Positions 10,869 to 20,746 are shown, counted from the stretch's first letter. The stretch: 64,000 bases of DNA from Alphaproteobacteria bacterium (GCA_033344895.1 JAWPMN010000001.1:1364001-1428000); one strand, 5' to 3'. Notes: generated by a model not told the origin, from the letters alone. Numbers and translations: made by a program.

Positions 10869-11660
10869 CTAGATCGAGACTCCCGTAGCGGGATCGCGGC
10901 CCTTGCGATAGGCTGCCGGCGTCGTGCCCGTCAGCCGCCGAAAAGCGCGGGTGAAGGCGGTCTGGTCAGAAAAGCCGCAATCCTGCGCGATCCGGGCGAT
11001 CGGCAGATCCGTGCCACTGAGTGCCGCCCGGGCACGGCGAATGCGGATCGTGGTCAGATGCGCCTGCGGTCCGGTGCCGATCCAGGTCCGGAACAGGTCG
11101 TAAAGGCGGCTTTCACTGAGCGCCGCCGCCTGGGCGATATCCGCCACGGTCAGCGGCTTGTGGCTTTGCGCCTCCATGAAGGTGATCGCCCGGCGCAACT
11201 GACGGGGTTCGGTCTTGCCCTGCCCGGTCGCGATGCTTTCCAGGGCTGTTGCCAGCAGCAGGCCCTCAATCCCGCCATCCGACAGGCCGCGCGCCTCCAC
11301 GAACCGAAGCAGGTGAAACAGCGCCGGATCAAGCGCGAAGAACGGGTCCCGGCGGTCTTCCGCGGCCGCGTTCAGAAGGTCCGATCCGCCTTCCGGCACA
11401 TCCAGAATGGCGCAGCGTGCGGCCCGGTGACCGATGAAGGCATGCAGATCGCCAGACGCAACCAGCGCGCCCCGAATGTCGTCGACGAAACCGCCGCGCC
11501 CCTTGGCCTCCAGTTCCAGCGCGCCCCTCAACGGCAGCACGAACTGATGGTGTCCATGGCTGTGGGCGCGCACCTCGCCGCGATAATCGCGCAGGGACAG
11601 TTTCGATTCCCGCTCCGCCACCGGTTCGCCCGCCTCTTTGGAAACGTTGCCGGACAGCAT
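10869..11660 (-). CDS. AraC-family transcriptional regulator
   Basis: 263 residues. The N-terminal cupin-like effector region contains [14 protein letters not shown], a His-rich strand typical of the AraC sensing domain. The C-terminal two-HTH domain reads [20 protein letters not shown] then [20 protein letters not shown] followed by [12 protein letters not shown], the family signature. The effector is unknown. The gene starts 12 bases after the purH stop on the same strand, so it may be partly read from the purH transcript. The ribosome site is weak. The target may be the adjacent HAD gene. Confidence 0.88.
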   Translation of the reverse strand: MLSGNVSKEAGEPVAERESKLSLRDYRGEVRAHSHGHHQFVLPLRGALELEAKGRGGFVDDIRGALVASGDLHAFIGHRAARCAILDVPEGGSDLLNAAAEDRRDPFFALDPALFHLLRFVEARGLSDGGIEGLLLATALESIATGQGKTEPRQLRRAITFMEAQSHKPLTVADIAQAAALSESRLYDLFRTWIGTGPQAHLTTIRIRRARAALSGTDLPIARIAQDCGFSDQTAFTRAFRRLTGTTPAAYRKGRDPATGVSI

Positions 11661-11672
11661 AGCGGGTCCCGA

Positions 11673-13229
11673 TCAATGCCGGAAGTGGCGCATGCCGGTG
11701 AAGACCATCGCAATGCCGGCCTCGTTCGCGGCGCGGATCACTTCCTCGTCGCGCATCGAACCGCCCGGCTGAATCGCCGCCGTCGCCCCGGCCTTGACCG
11801 CTTCCATGAGTCCATCCGCAAACGGGAAGAATGCGTCGGACGCGACGACGGAGTTTTCCGTACCGACCTGCTCCTTCGACTTCCACGCTGCGATCCGGGC
11901 GCTGTCAACGCGGCTCATCTGCCCGGCGCCGACACCGACCGTGGCCCCTTCGCGAGCATAGACGATGGCGTTCGACTTCACATGTTTCGCCACGCGCCAG
12001 GCGAACAGCATGTCGGTCATTTCCTGATCGGTCGGCTGACGCTCCGTCACGACCTTGAGGTCTGCGCGATCTACGCGACCATTGTCGGTGTTTTGGATCA
12101 GCAGTCCGCCGGCAACCGTGCGAACCTGTGTCCGGACTTCCGCCGGATCCGGCATCTCGCCGGTGCGCAGCAGCCGGACATTCGGCTTGGTTGCCAGAAC
12201 CTCCCGGGCGCGCGGGCCGAATTCCGGGGCGATGACGACCTCAAGGAACAATTCCTTCAGCTTTTCCGCCAGATCGAGATTGACCGAGCGGTTGACCGCG
12301 ACGATCCCGCCGAATGCGGACACCGGATCGCAGGCCAGCGCCTTGTCCCAGGCTTCGGCCACCGTGCCGCCGGTCGCGACGCCGCAGGGATTGGCATGCT
12401 TGACGATCACGACCACCGGCTCATCGAATTCCGCGGCCAGTTCGAAGGCCGCGTCGGCGTCGTTGATGTTGTTGAAGCTCAATTCCTTGCCCTGCAGTTG
12501 TTCGGCATTGGCGACACCCGGACGGTGGTCGCCGGCGCGTGTGTAGAGCGCCGCCTGCTGATGCGGGTTTTCGCCATAGCGCAGCTTCTTTTCGCGTCGG
12601 CCGGCCACCGCGATCCGCTTCGGCCAATGCTCTTCCTGCTGTGCACCGAACCAGTTGGCGATGGCGCTGTCGTAAGCCGCGGTGCGGGAATAGGCCTCGC
12701 GCGCGAGGAACTGACGCAGTTCCAGCGACGTCATGCCTTCATTCTCATCCATGGCCTGCAGGATGCTTTCATACTCCGCCGGGTCGGTCGCAATGGTCAC
12801 GGTCTCGTGGTTCTTTGCTGCCGCGCGAATCAGGGCAGGGCCCCCAATGTCAATGTTTTCAATGCATTCCTGGTAGCTGGCACCCGAAGCGACGGTTTCA
12901 ACGAAGGGGTAGAGATTGACCACGACCATATCGATGGGTGCGATCGAATGCGTCTCCATCGCGATGCGGTGCTTCGGGTCGTCCCGCCGGGCCAGGATTC
13001 CCCCATGGATCGACGGATGCAGCGTCTTGACCCGCCCGTCCATGATTTCCGGGAAGCCGGTATGGTCGGAGACTTCCGTGACCGCCAGGCCCGCTTCCTT
13101 CAGGATCTTCGCAGATCCACCGGTGGACAGAAGCCGCACCTTGTGCCGGGCGAGACCCTGGGCGAATTCGACCAGACCGGTCTTGTCTGAAACGGAAATC
13201 AGCGCGCGCTGGATGGGATGATCGCTCAT
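11673..13229 (-). CDS. purH: bifunctional AICAR formyltransferase/IMP cyclohydrolase
   Basis: 518 residues, full length. It catalyses the last two steps of IMP synthesis: formyl transfer from 10-formyl-THF to AICAR, then ring closure. The N-terminal cyclohydrolase domain has [15 protein letters not shown] and [14 protein letters not shown]. The C-terminal formyltransferase domain has [13 protein letters not shown] (catalytic Lys-His), [10 protein letters not shown] and [10 protein letters not shown]. An AAGGA site precedes the ATG. Its folate need links it functionally to the FolD-like gene and soxBDAG elsewhere in the window. The AraC gene follows closely on the same strand. Confidence 0.98.
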   Translation of the reverse strand: MSDHPIQRALISVSDKTGLVEFAQGLARHKVRLLSTGGSAKILKEAGLAVTEVSDHTGFPEIMDGRVKTLHPSIHGGILARRDDPKHRIAMETHSIAPIDMVVVNLYPFVETVASGASYQECIENIDIGGPALIRAAAKNHETVTIATDPAEYESILQAMDENEGMTSLELRQFLAREAYSRTAAYDSAIANWFGAQQEEHWPKRIAVAGRREKKLRYGENPHQQAALYTRAGDHRPGVANAEQLQGKELSFNNINDADAAFELAAEFDEPVVVIVKHANPCGVATGGTVAEAWDKALACDPVSAFGGIVAVNRSVNLDLAEKLKELFLEVVIAPEFGPRAREVLATKPNVRLLRTGEMPDPAEVRTQVRTVAGGLLIQNTDNGRVDRADLKVVTERQPTDQEMTDMLFAWRVAKHVKSNAIVYAREGATVGVGAGQMSRVDSARIAAWKSKEQVGTENSVVASDAFFPFADGLMEAVKAGATAAIQPGGSMRDEEVIRAANEAGIAMVFTGMRHFRH

Positions 13230-13280
13230 GGCGGGTCTTTTCCTTCGTGGTCGTTCCGGCGTCTCGGCAGACGGCAGGTT

Positions 13281-15275
13281 CTATTCCGCGATATGCCGCA
13301 TGTCGAGCGGCTGTTCCGAACCGGATGGCGGGTCGGTTTCCGAAGTGGAGTCCGAACCGCGCATTGCATCGGATCGGGCGCCGACCGTAGTCGGATCGGC
13401 CTCGTATTCCGGCACCAGGGCGCTGATTCGTCGCAGCACATCTTCGCCGCGGCGTTCCCGGGCCGCCTGCTCCAGGTCGTCCAGCGCCCGGCGCATTTCG
13501 TCCAGGTCGCCGGTGCGGGGCGCGGCCAGGGTCATTCCCGGGGCGCGGGTCGGAAGTTCCGACTCACCGCCATGCAACAGCTCTTCATACAGCTTTTCAC
13601 CCGGCCTCAGACCGGTGATACGGATTTCGATGTCCTTTCCGGGCCGCAGGCCGGCCAGCCGGATCATCTGGTGCGCAAGGTCCATGACCTTCACCGGCTG
13701 CCCCATGTCGAGCACGAAGATGCGCCCGGCGGCCTCCGCGTCTTCCATCCCGACGACGGCGGCCTGGAGCACCAGTTCCACCGCCTCTCGCACCGTCATG
13801 AAGAAACGGGTCACCTCGGGGTGGGTGACCGTCAGGGGGCCGCCGGCCGCCAACTGGCGCTGAAACAGCGGCACGACGGAGCCCGTTGACCCCAGAACAT
13901 TGCCGAATCGCACCACGACATAGCGGGTTCCGCCCTCGGCTCGCGATACCGGGTCCAGTGCCTGGATATAGGCTTCGGCGATGCGCTTCGTCGCGCCCAT
14001 GACATTGGTCGGATTGACCGCCTTGTCGGTCGATATCTGCACCATGCAGGCAACCCCCGCCGTGCGGCAGGCATCTGCGACGATGCGGCTGCCCAGCGCA
14101 TTGGTCAGCGTCCCCTCGACCGGATTTGCTTCGACCATCGGCACGTGTTTCAGCGCCGCGGCATGGAACACCAGTTCCGGGCGGATGCGGGCCATGGTTT
14201 CCTCGACCCGCTTGCGGTCTCGGACATCCCCCAGCACCGCTTCGCGCTTCAGCCCTGGCCGCGTCTCAGCCAGTTCCATGTCGATCTGGTACAACTGGTA
14301 TTCCGACGCGTCATACAGCACGAGTTCGGCCGGGTCGTTCTCGGCGATCTGACGCACCAGCTCCGATCCAATCGTGCCGCCTGCTCCGGTCACGAGAACA
14401 CGGCGCCCCCGGATCAGGGCGGCCATGGACTCCCGGTCCAGCGGCTGCTGCGGACGCCCCAGCAGATCCTCCACCGCGACCGGGCGAACGGCCAGACGAT
14501 CCGATTCGACGCCGGCCCGCAGTTCCGTCAGTTTCGGGGCGCGGGACACGCTCAGGCCGTGCTGTTCCGCCTTGCCGACCACCTGACGGACCAGCTCCCC
14601 GTCCAGCCTCTCCTTCGTGATGACCAGCTTTCGCGGCGGCGCGGGCGCACGCTGGATCACCGTCGCCAGATCGTCCAATGTTCCAACCACGGGAACATTG
14701 TGAATCTCCCGTCCGACCCGCGTGCCCTTCTCGTCCAGAATACCCACGACCTGATAGGGGGAGTCCGTGTCACGGCGCAGTTCACGCAGAAACAGCTCTG
14801 CACCGTCCCCGGCGCCGACCAGCAGCACCGGCATTCGGTTCGGATCATTCACGGTCAGGATGTTGTCCAGCCGTCTGTCCTTCAGCAGCCGGTAGAGGAA
14901 TCGCGGTCCGCCCAGCATCGCCAGAAGCACGAACCAGTTGATGATCGGCAGTGAGCGCGGAACCTGTTCCAGTCGCGTGATGATGAACAGAAGCGGCAAA
15001 AATATCAGGATGATGATGGTCACAGCGCGGGTCAGCGCGACCAGATCGTTGATCGAGGCGTAGCGCCAGATCCCCCGGTAGAGACCGCTGAACAGGAAGA
15101 CCGCCGCCGCGATTCCGGCGAAGATCGCCGTCCCCTGCCAAAGGTACCTGTCGGCCAGAAAGGGCATCGAATCGCCGACGCGCAGATAGAGCGATAGCGG
15201 AAAGGATGCCCCCGCCATCACGACATCGTGGGCAAAGGCGATTCGCGCGCGTTTATGGCGTAGCGGCCCCAACAT
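13281..15275 (-). CDS. CapD/WbpM-like nucleoside-diphosphate-sugar dehydratase, membrane anchored
   Basis: 664 residues. About four transmembrane helices occupy residues 15-125. A CoA-binding_3-type Rossmann domain follows, with VLLVGAGDGAELFLRELRR at about 150-168 and VVGILDEKG at about 177. The catalytic extended-SDR domain begins RVLVTGAGGTIGSELVRQ and has STDKAVNPTNVMGATKR, the Lys-containing active site of UDP-GlcNAc 4,6-dehydratases. Such enzymes make 4-keto-6-deoxy sugars for capsule or O-antigen repeats. It is the last gene of the minus-strand polysaccharide operon. The sugar made is not determinable from sequence. Confidence 0.92.
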   Translation of the reverse strand: MLGPLRHKRARIAFAHDVVMAGASFPLSLYLRVGDSMPFLADRYLWQGTAIFAGIAAAVFLFSGLYRGIWRYASINDLVALTRAVTIIILIFLPLLFIITRLEQVPRSLPIINWFVLLAMLGGPRFLYRLLKDRRLDNILTVNDPNRMPVLLVGAGDGAELFLRELRRDTDSPYQVVGILDEKGTRVGREIHNVPVVGTLDDLATVIQRAPAPPRKLVITKERLDGELVRQVVGKAEQHGLSVSRAPKLTELRAGVESDRLAVRPVAVEDLLGRPQQPLDRESMAALIRGRRVLVTGAGGTIGSELVRQIAENDPAELVLYDASEYQLYQIDMELAETRPGLKREAVLGDVRDRKRVEETMARIRPELVFHAAALKHVPMVEANPVEGTLTNALGSRIVADACRTAGVACMVQISTDKAVNPTNVMGATKRIAEAYIQALDPVSRAEGGTRYVVVRFGNVLGSTGSVVPLFQRQLAAGGPLTVTHPEVTRFFMTVREAVELVLQAAVVGMEDAEAAGRIFVLDMGQPVKVMDLAHQMIRLAGLRPGKDIEIRITGLRPGEKLYEELLHGGESELPTRAPGMTLAAPRTGDLDEMRRALDDLEQAARERRGEDVLRRISALVPEYEADPTTVGARSDAMRGSDSTSETDPPSGSEQPLDMRHIAE

Positions 15276-15335
15276 ACGTCGCGTATAGCGCCGCCCCGCA
15301 TTCCGCGCAAGCGGGCGAAGGGTTATCGCCCTCCC

Positions 15336-16250
15336 TCACCGGGCATGGCGCCGCAGATAGGTCCAGGCCGTCTTGTCGATGCCGTCCTCGGTCGACACCG
15401 GCGGGATCCACCCATCCATGGACCCGTCGGATGTGAAGGTCTCCGTCAGGCGTGATACGGCGGCGTGGCTGCCGGTCAACCGCCCCAGGACGCGCATCAG
15501 CCCGGGTGGCACCGGGAACAGGCGACACGGGCGCTCCATTCCGGACGCGATCAGACGGGTCAGTTCGGGCAGGGAAAGATCCTGCCGGTCCTTGGGATGA
15601 TAGATGCCGGGTCGGCATGTCATGGCATGGCGTACCGCATCGGCCAGATTGCCGACATGGATCAGGCTGCGGCGGTTGCGGATCGCCGCGAAAGGCAGCG
15701 GCCACCCGGAGGCGACGAGCCGCATCAGGCGTTCGAAATTGGCCCGAACGCCTGGACCATAGACCAGCGGCGGACGCAGAATGACGACATCCATTTCGCC
15801 GGCCAGATCCTGAATCGCGGCTTCGGCCTCGGTCTTGCTGACGGCATAGGCATCATGCGGGGCGGGCGGATCGTCCGGTTTCACATCGGTTCCGGATTCA
15901 CCCAGGACCTTGATCGTACTCATGAACAGGAAACGGCGGATACCAGCTTCGCGGGCCTGCCGTACCAGGGTTGCCGTGCCGTGCAGATTCACTTCGCGAT
16001 AAGCGTCGTCCGCATCATCACCGGCATTGTTCATGATATGCACGCGGGCCGCCAGATGAACGACCGCATCGCATCCTTCCAGCACCGCGCGCCAATCCGT
16101 CCCGCGGTGAATCTCGCCGACTTCGTGCCGGCCGACGGCCCGCACGGTATACCCGGCCGCCTCCAATCGGGTGCAGACGGCGCGACCGACAAATCCTGTC
16201 GCACCGGTCACCAGGACCGTCGCTCCGGGTTTTATCGGGTCATCCACCAC
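15336..16250 (-). CDS. NAD-dependent sugar epimerase/dehydratase (WbpV/GalE-like)
   Basis: 304 residues, extended SDR fold. The N-terminus after the start is VLVTGATGFVGRAVCTRL, a Rossmann TGxxGxxG loop. The mid-region is DAVVHLAARVHIMNN, then FLFMSTIKVLGES, and the catalytic YxxxK is DAYAVSKTEAE. RPPLVYGPGVRANF completes the pattern. The true start is probably the GTG at 16250, with GGAGG six bases upstream; this overlaps the end of the WecA-like gene by 19 bases and implies translational coupling. A long in-frame extension to 17057 is a shadow across that gene. It likely makes or reduces the 4-keto sugar in the same polysaccharide pathway. Confidence 0.9.
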   Translation of the reverse strand: MVDDPIKPGATVLVTGATGFVGRAVCTRLEAAGYTVRAVGRHEVGEIHRGTDWRAVLEGCDAVVHLAARVHIMNNAGDDADDAYREVNLHGTATLVRQAREAGIRRFLFMSTIKVLGESGTDVKPDDPPAPHDAYAVSKTEAEAAIQDLAGEMDVVILRPPLVYGPGVRANFERLMRLVASGWPLPFAAIRNRRSLIHVGNLADAVRHAMTCRPGIYHPKDRQDLSLPELTRLIASGMERPCRLFPVPPGLMRVLGRLTGSHAAVSRLTETFTSDGSMDGWIPPVSTEDGIDKTAWTYLRRHAR

Positions 16251-17236
16251 AACAATCCTCCAACAGCAGCGACGGCCAAACATACTGCGATCACGGGCTG
16301 AGACAATGATAGCAGCGCCGCTGCGATCAGACCGGCATTCACGCATCCGATCGCGGCGGAAATACGGCCATGTGCGTTCGCCCGCGCAAGACCACGCGAC
16401 AGGCGCGCCGCAACGGCACGCTGGTAGAAATGTTCGCGATGCGCCTGCCAGACCTTTTCGAATCGCGCCGCCCGGCGCAGCAGGGTCAGCCCGGCATCGG
16501 CCAGATAATAGGCCGGCAGCAGCAATGCTGGCAGCCAGTATCCTTTCACCGCCAGAAACAGCAGAAACCAGCCGAGCAGAAAACCGAGCGGCACACTGCC
16601 GACATCGCCCATGAAAAGCCGGGCCGGCGGACGGTTCCACCACAGGAAGCCCAGCGCCGCTGCGGCCAGCAGCAGCGGACCTGCGACCGGCAGGGTTTCC
16701 GCGGGCAATATCGCGGCAACCGCGACCAGACCGGCCGACACGCCGATTGTCTCGACGCTGGTGATCGCGTCGATTCCGTCCATGAAGTTGTAGAAGTTCA
16801 CGAAGCCGGCCCAGAGCAAGACCGCCAGGACCGCGTCCAGCCATCCGGGAAGGATACCCTGGAAGACCAGACCGTCCCCGGGCAGGAGCCAGAGCCCGGC
16901 CACGCAGGCGGCAAGATGAACCGGCAATCGGATGGCCGCCCCCAGGGTGCGCAGGTCGTCCAGCCAGGACACCGCGCAGAGCAGCACCGATGCGGCCAGA
17001 ATGCCGGGATGAAGCCCGGTCGCCAGGTCGGGCCTGAACAACGACACCGCCAACCACCCGATCAGAATCGTCCCGACGATGGCGAGGCCGCCGCCGCGGG
17101 GCGTCGGCACCTCATGATTGGAGCGTTCGTTCGGCGCGTCCAGAATCGCCCGCCGTTTCAGCCAGGACAGGACAGCCCCGGTCAGGACAGCGCCGGTCAC
17201 AGCGAGGGCCAGAAAATATGACAGCCAGAACAGCAT
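16232..17236 (-). CDS. WecA/MraY-family undecaprenyl-phosphate glycosyl-1-phosphate transferase
   Basis: 334 residues with about ten hydrophobic helices. The first cytoplasmic loop is LDAPNERSNHEVPTPRGGG, the WecA-subfamily signature. The acidic metal motif is SWLDDLRTL and the second is NFMDGIDAI; LFMGDVGSVPLGFLLG also matches, so the catalytic aspartates are present. It starts a lipid-linked glycan by moving a HexNAc-1-phosphate to undecaprenyl phosphate at the inner membrane. As the initiating transferase it anchors the neighbouring sugar-modifying genes into one polysaccharide pathway. The ATG at 17236 gives the normal N-terminal helix. Confidence 0.92.
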   Translation of the reverse strand: MLFWLSYFLALAVTGAVLTGAVLSWLKRRAILDAPNERSNHEVPTPRGGGLAIVGTILIGWLAVSLFRPDLATGLHPGILAASVLLCAVSWLDDLRTLGAAIRLPVHLAACVAGLWLLPGDGLVFQGILPGWLDAVLAVLLWAGFVNFYNFMDGIDAITSVETIGVSAGLVAVAAILPAETLPVAGPLLLAAAALGFLWWNRPPARLFMGDVGSVPLGFLLGWFLLFLAVKGYWLPALLLPAYYLADAGLTLLRRAARFEKVWQAHREHFYQRAVAARLSRGLARANAHGRISAAIGCVNAGLIAAALLSLSQPVIAVCLAVAAVGGLLWWMTR

Positions 17237-17299
17237 GTCAGCGGTTTACGGGCAGTCGTCGGACGGAGGCAAGAAGAATTGAGCGCTGATCAGGTGGCT

Positions 17300-17803
17300 T
17301 CAGGATGCCCGACGGAGTTTTTCCTGCTGGACACGCACCGGAACCTCGCGGCCCAGCAAGGACATCAGGACAATGCCGCGTTCCTGCGAGGTTCGGGCTT
17401 GATAGAGGCAACGTACTTCAGACAACGGCCCGTCGGAAATTTCCAGCGACTCGCCCGGCTGGAAAGGCGCGACCTTCGGCAGATGCACGACCCCGGTTTC
17501 ATCCTCCCGGCTGCGCAACTCGTCAATCACGGTATCGGGGACCCGTGCCGGGCGGTCACCGAAACTGACCAGACTGGAAACCCCATAGGTCCCGTTGATC
17601 GACCTCCAAGGCGCGGCATCGACATCGATCCGCACGAAAATATACCGGGAAAACATCGGGACCGTTGTCACCGCTCCGCGCGGCGCCCCTTTTCGGCGCG
17701 ACGCCAGGCGCGGCATGTAGGTTTCGAACCCTTGCGCCTGTAGGTTGCCCTCGGCCAGGCGTTCCTGCCCGGCCTTGGTATAGACCACATACCAATGCTT
17801 CAT
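17300..17803 (-). CDS. NusG/RfaH-like transcription antitermination factor
   Basis: 167 residues. The N-terminal NGN domain starts HWYVVYTKAGQERLAEGNL and continues MFSRYIFVRIDVD, both typical of the RfaH/LoaP side of the NusG family. The C-terminal part has FQPGESLEISDGPLSEVRCLY, the KOW domain. Specialised NusG paralogues bind elongating RNA polymerase and suppress termination in long polysaccharide operons. The ATG overlaps the stop of the upstream regulator as ATGA, so the two are translationally coupled. It is the second gene of the operon, ahead of the WecA-like gene. A housekeeping nusG would sit with rplK/rplA, which are absent here. Confidence 0.9.
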   Translation of the reverse strand: MKHWYVVYTKAGQERLAEGNLQAQGFETYMPRLASRRKGAPRGAVTTVPMFSRYIFVRIDVDAAPWRSINGTYGVSSLVSFGDRPARVPDTVIDELRSREDETGVVHLPKVAPFQPGESLEISDGPLSEVRCLYQARTSQERGIVLMSLLGREVPVRVQQEKLRRAS

Positions 17804-18456
17804 CGCGTGGCCTCTGGCGGCGTTTCCGGCTTCTTCCCCGGCGGCGACGTACGGATATGCAGAAGCTTGGGCGCCTTCACCCGATCCAGGCCGCAGCGCG
17901 CGACCATTGCATCGTATCTTTCCTGGGAATGACGGACATCGGTGATCAGAAACGCTTCCGCCGCGGGCAGTTCTTCCAGCCGCTGCGCCACCGGCAGCCC
18001 CGCGAAGGTGTCCTTGTGGCTCTTGGCGTCCAGAATGCCGACCAGCTCGACATCGATCTGCAGCTGGCACAATGCGGCGATTTCCGCCAGTTCGCTGACG
18101 CCGATCAGAACGACCTTCCGCCGGTCGGCCTCAGCGAAAGCTTCCAGGGCCTCGCCGATCTGTTCCTTGGCCCGCCGGAAGAATGTGAGAGACGTGCTGA
18201 GATACTCGCCGGTCAGGCGCGCCTTTTCGGCAAAGCCTTGCGGCGTGACGTAATAGGCGTAGCGATTGGGCGGAACCTGCTGAACCTTGACCCATCCCTT
18301 TCGGGCGGCCCGTTTCAGATAGGCATTGGCCAGCCCCAGGGCGATTCCCAATTCGCCCGCCAGTGAACGCTGGGTCATGCTCTCCTCACGCTCGACAGCC
18401 GTAAGCAGGCCCAGCGTAATCGCCATGCTTTCTTCCGAACTGTCCTTGTCGATCAT
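17800..18456 (-). CDS. winged-helix EPS-operon regulator with a C-terminal Rossmann-like domain
   Basis: 218 residues. Residues about 10-85 are a MarR-like winged helix (ESMTQRSLAGELGIALGLAN, then wing RYAYYVTPQGFAEKARL), resembling the small EPS-associated MarR regulators. Residues about 113-203 form a second domain: KVVLIGVSELAEIAALCQL, VELVGILDAKS, then AFLITDVRHSQERYD. This has the alternating strand-helix order of the CoA-binding_3 domain of the CapD-like protein in the same operon. A nucleotide-sugar or related ligand is inferred as effector. The start at 18456 (MIDKD) replaces a charged in-frame extension to 18513. Two inverted repeats just upstream suggest autoregulation. Confidence 0.82.
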   Translation of the reverse strand: MIDKDSSEESMAITLGLLTAVEREESMTQRSLAGELGIALGLANAYLKRAARKGWVKVQQVPPNRYAYYVTPQGFAEKARLTGEYLSTSLTFFRRAKEQIGEALEAFAEADRRKVVLIGVSELAEIAALCQLQIDVELVGILDAKSHKDTFAGLPVAQRLEELPAAEAFLITDVRHSQERYDAMVARCGLDRVKAPKLLHIRTSPPGKKPETPPEATR

Positions 18457-18479
18457 GGTCGAGAGCTTTCCATATCCGT

Positions 18480-18518
18480 GTTCACGCCGCGAACGCTTAC
18501 CGCGTTCACGCAATGAAC
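18480..18518. promoter_or_regulatory. paired inverted repeats upstream of the EPS-operon regulator
   Basis: Two copies of GTTC-N7-GAAC lie at 18480-18494 and 18504-18518, 24 bases apart start to start, 24-62 bases upstream of the regulator ATG. Equal arms, equal spacers and near two-turn spacing look like a tandem dimer operator. The likely ligand is the winged-helix protein itself; that is inference. Confidence 0.5.
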
Positions 18519-18732
18519 GTCAACTGCAATTCGGAATCTCCGCCGGTTCTCCGGATTTCCAGGTGCGCTGACAGGCTCCGTTGCGGATGCTTCTCGACAG
18601 GACCGCACCATTGCCCGAATCAGTGAGGGAAAACAGCGCCCTTTGCACGGATTCCTGCCCCCATGGCAGCCCCATTCCGAGCGGATCAGGTCGTACCGTT
18701 TTCAACCTGTAGCCGGATGCGTACACCCGTAA

Positions 18733-18748
18733 TGCACCAAGGGGTGCA
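18733..18748. promoter_or_regulatory. inverted repeat upstream of fabA
   Basis: TGCACC and GGTGCA form a perfect 6-bp inverted repeat with a 4-base AAGG centre, 143 bases before the chosen fabA start. It could be an operator for the fatty-acid genes or a leader hairpin; no known regulator site is recognised. Confidence 0.3.
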
Positions 18749-18890
18749 GCCTCTCGAACCGTCAAGCGGGCGTGTCGTCTATCCATTGTGTTCCGGGGAC
18801 ATCTTCGCTATGACTGAAATGTTGAATTCGATATCCGGCCTGCAAAATGACGGCGCCGGGCGTTTGTTTGTTAGGAATGAGGGCGAACAC

Positions 18891-19436
18891 TTGACGGGAA
18901 ACCAGGCGACCGTAGCCGCGCGGCAGAACAGCTTCTCTTACGATGAACTGATCGAATGCGCCAAAGGAAAGCTATTCGGCCCGGGCAATGCGCAGCTTCC
19001 GCTGCCGCCGATGCTGATGATCGACGCCATCACCCAGATTACCGAGGACGGCGGCCAGCATGGCAAGGGCCAGATTCTGGCAGAGTTCGAAGTACGTCCG
19101 GACCGCTGGTTCTTCGATTGTCATTTCAAGGGCGATCCGGTGATGCCGGGATGCCTCGGGCTGGACGCGATGTGGCAGCTTGTCGGCTTCTTCCTGGGCT
19201 GGATGGGCGCGCCGGGCCGTGGCCGCGCGCTGGGTGTCGGCGAAGTGAAACTGTTCGACATGATCCTGCCGACAGCCAAGAAGGTTACCTACGAAATCAA
19301 CCTGAAGCGGGTCATCATGCGCCGGTTGGTCATGGGAATCGCCGACGGCATGGTTCGCGTCGACGGCAAACCCGCCGCCGAAGCGAAGGACATGCGCGTC
19401 GGTCTGTTCCGGACGGATGGCGCTGACGCCTCGTAA
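18891..19436 (+). CDS. fabA: 3-hydroxydecanoyl-ACP dehydratase/isomerase
   Basis: 181 residues from the chosen start. It dehydrates 3-hydroxyacyl-ACP and isomerises trans-2- to cis-3-decenoyl-ACP, the branch point to unsaturated fatty acids. The core reads [17 protein letters not shown]. The catalytic His is H78 in [14 protein letters not shown] and the Asp is D92 in [14 protein letters not shown]. The start is chosen as TTG at 18891 behind GAGGG because it matches the usual FabA length; an ATG at 18810 would add 27 residues and cannot be excluded. First gene of fabA-fabB-fabI, one operon on the plus strand. Confidence 0.95.
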   Translation: MTGNQATVAARQNSFSYDELIECAKGKLFGPGNAQLPLPPMLMIDAITQITEDGGQHGKGQILAEFEVRPDRWFFDCHFKGDPVMPGCLGLDAMWQLVGFFLGWMGAPGRGRALGVGEVKLFDMILPTAKKVTYEINLKRVIMRRLVMGIADGMVRVDGKPAAEAKDMRVGLFRTDGADAS

Positions 19437-19514
19437 TCATCGCGCCGCGTCCCTACATTCGGGCGTGAGACGCGAATACAGAACATACAGAACGGGTGGA
19501 GCTGCGAGATAGCC

Positions 19515-20738
19515 ATGAATACGCGGCGTGTTGTCGTCACCGGGCTGGGCATCGTGTCCTGCATCGGGAACAGTCAGGACGAGGTGCTTGAATCCCTGCG
19601 CGAAGGCCGCAGCGGGATCAGCCACAGCGAGGAATATGCCGAGCGCGGCTTCCGAAGCCATGTGCACGGGAAGCCGAACATCGATATCGCCGAGCATATC
19701 GACAAGAAGCTGCTGCGCTTCATGGGCGACGGCGCGGCCTACAACTACATAGCGATGGAACAGGCCATCGCCGATGCCGGCCTGACGGAATCGGAGATTT
19801 CCGACGACCGCACCGGCCTGATCATGGGCTCCGGCGGCCCGTCGACCAAGAACATGCTGTGGTCCTGGGACACGGCGCGCGAAAAGTCGGCGAAACGGGT
19901 CGGCCCCTTCATGGTGCCGCGGGCCATGTCGTCGACCAATTCGGCGACCCTAGCGACGCCGTTCAAGATCAAGGGCTATAACTACTCGATCTCCTCGGCC
20001 TGCTCGACCAGTGCGCATTGCATCGGCAACGGTGCGGAACTGATCCAGTGGGGCAAGCAGGACATCGTCTTCGCCGGCGGCGGCGAGGAACTGGACTGGA
20101 CCCTTTCGGTGCTGTTCGATGCCATGCCGGCCTTGAGTTCCGGCTATAACGACGACCCGACCAAGGCCAGCCGCGCCTATGACAAGAACCGCGACGGATT
20201 CGTTATTTCCGGTGGCGGCGGCGTCGTCGTCCTGGAAGAACTGGAACACGCCAAGGCGCGCGGTGCCAAGATCTATGGCGAGATCGTCGGCTATGGCGCG
20301 AATTCCGATGGCTACGACATGGTTCAGCCGTCCGGCGAGGGCGCTGTGCGCTGCATGAAGCTAGCGCTGCAGGGTCTGAACGAGCCCGTCGGCTACATCA
20401 ACACCCACGGCACCTCGACCCCGATCGGCGATTCCCGCGAGATCGAGGCGATCCGCGAAGTCTTCGGCGACAACATCCCGACGATTTCGTCTACCAAGTC
20501 GATGACCGGCCACTCGCTGGGCGCGACGGGTGTCCAGGAAGCGATCTATTCGATCCTGATGATGAACAACAACTTCATCGCCCCGTCGATCAACATCGAT
20601 GAATTGGATGACGATCTGGGCGACATCCCGATCGCGCGGGAGCGGATCGACGATGTCGACCTGAATCTCGTGATCTCGAACAGTTTCGGCTTCGGCGGCA
20701 CCAATGCGACGCTGGCTTTCCGGAAATACGCGGACTGA
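19515..20738 (+). CDS. fabB: beta-ketoacyl-ACP synthase I
   Basis: 407 residues. It elongates the cis-3 intermediate made by FabA and is needed for unsaturated fatty acids. The catalytic cysteine C163 lies in [12 protein letters not shown], the two histidines lie in [10 protein letters not shown] and TGHSLGATG, and the C-terminus is [12 protein letters not shown]. The catalytic triad is thus complete. It is 78 bases after fabA and 8 before fabI, so the three genes are one unit. Products act in the cytosol on ACP-bound acyl chains. Confidence 0.97.
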   Translation: MNTRRVVVTGLGIVSCIGNSQDEVLESLREGRSGISHSEEYAERGFRSHVHGKPNIDIAEHIDKKLLRFMGDGAAYNYIAMEQAIADAGLTESEISDDRTGLIMGSGGPSTKNMLWSWDTAREKSAKRVGPFMVPRAMSSTNSATLATPFKIKGYNYSISSACSTSAHCIGNGAELIQWGKQDIVFAGGGEELDWTLSVLFDAMPALSSGYNDDPTKASRAYDKNRDGFVISGGGGVVVLEELEHAKARGAKIYGEIVGYGANSDGYDMVQPSGEGAVRCMKLALQGLNEPVGYINTHGTSTPIGDSREIEAIREVFGDNIPTISSTKSMTGHSLGATGVQEAIYSILMMNNNFIAPSINIDELDDDLGDIPIARERIDDVDLNLVISNSFGFGGTNATLAFRKYAD

Positions 20739-20746
20739 GCCGGAGC

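Larger units (their letters stand above)
18457..18890. other. divergent intergenic region between EPS operon and fab operon
   Basis: About 430 bases with no convincing gene. It holds the paired repeats described at 18480-18518 and a perfect hairpin at 18733-18748, and must contain the promoters for both the leftward polysaccharide operon and the rightward fab operon. Short ORFs here lack ribosome sites. If fabA starts at the alternative ATG at 18810 the region is 80 bases shorter. Confidence 0.6.

Noticed and set aside
9642-13190. 1182-codon plus-strand ORF
   Set aside because: It is antisense to the HAD, AraC and purH genes, all with recognisable motifs. It is a high-GC shadow with no family features.
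18810-18890. Alternative fabA start ([13 protein letters not shown])
   Set aside because: Not excluded, but it adds 27 residues not typical of FabA; the TTG at 18891 gives the usual length. Reported as uncertain.
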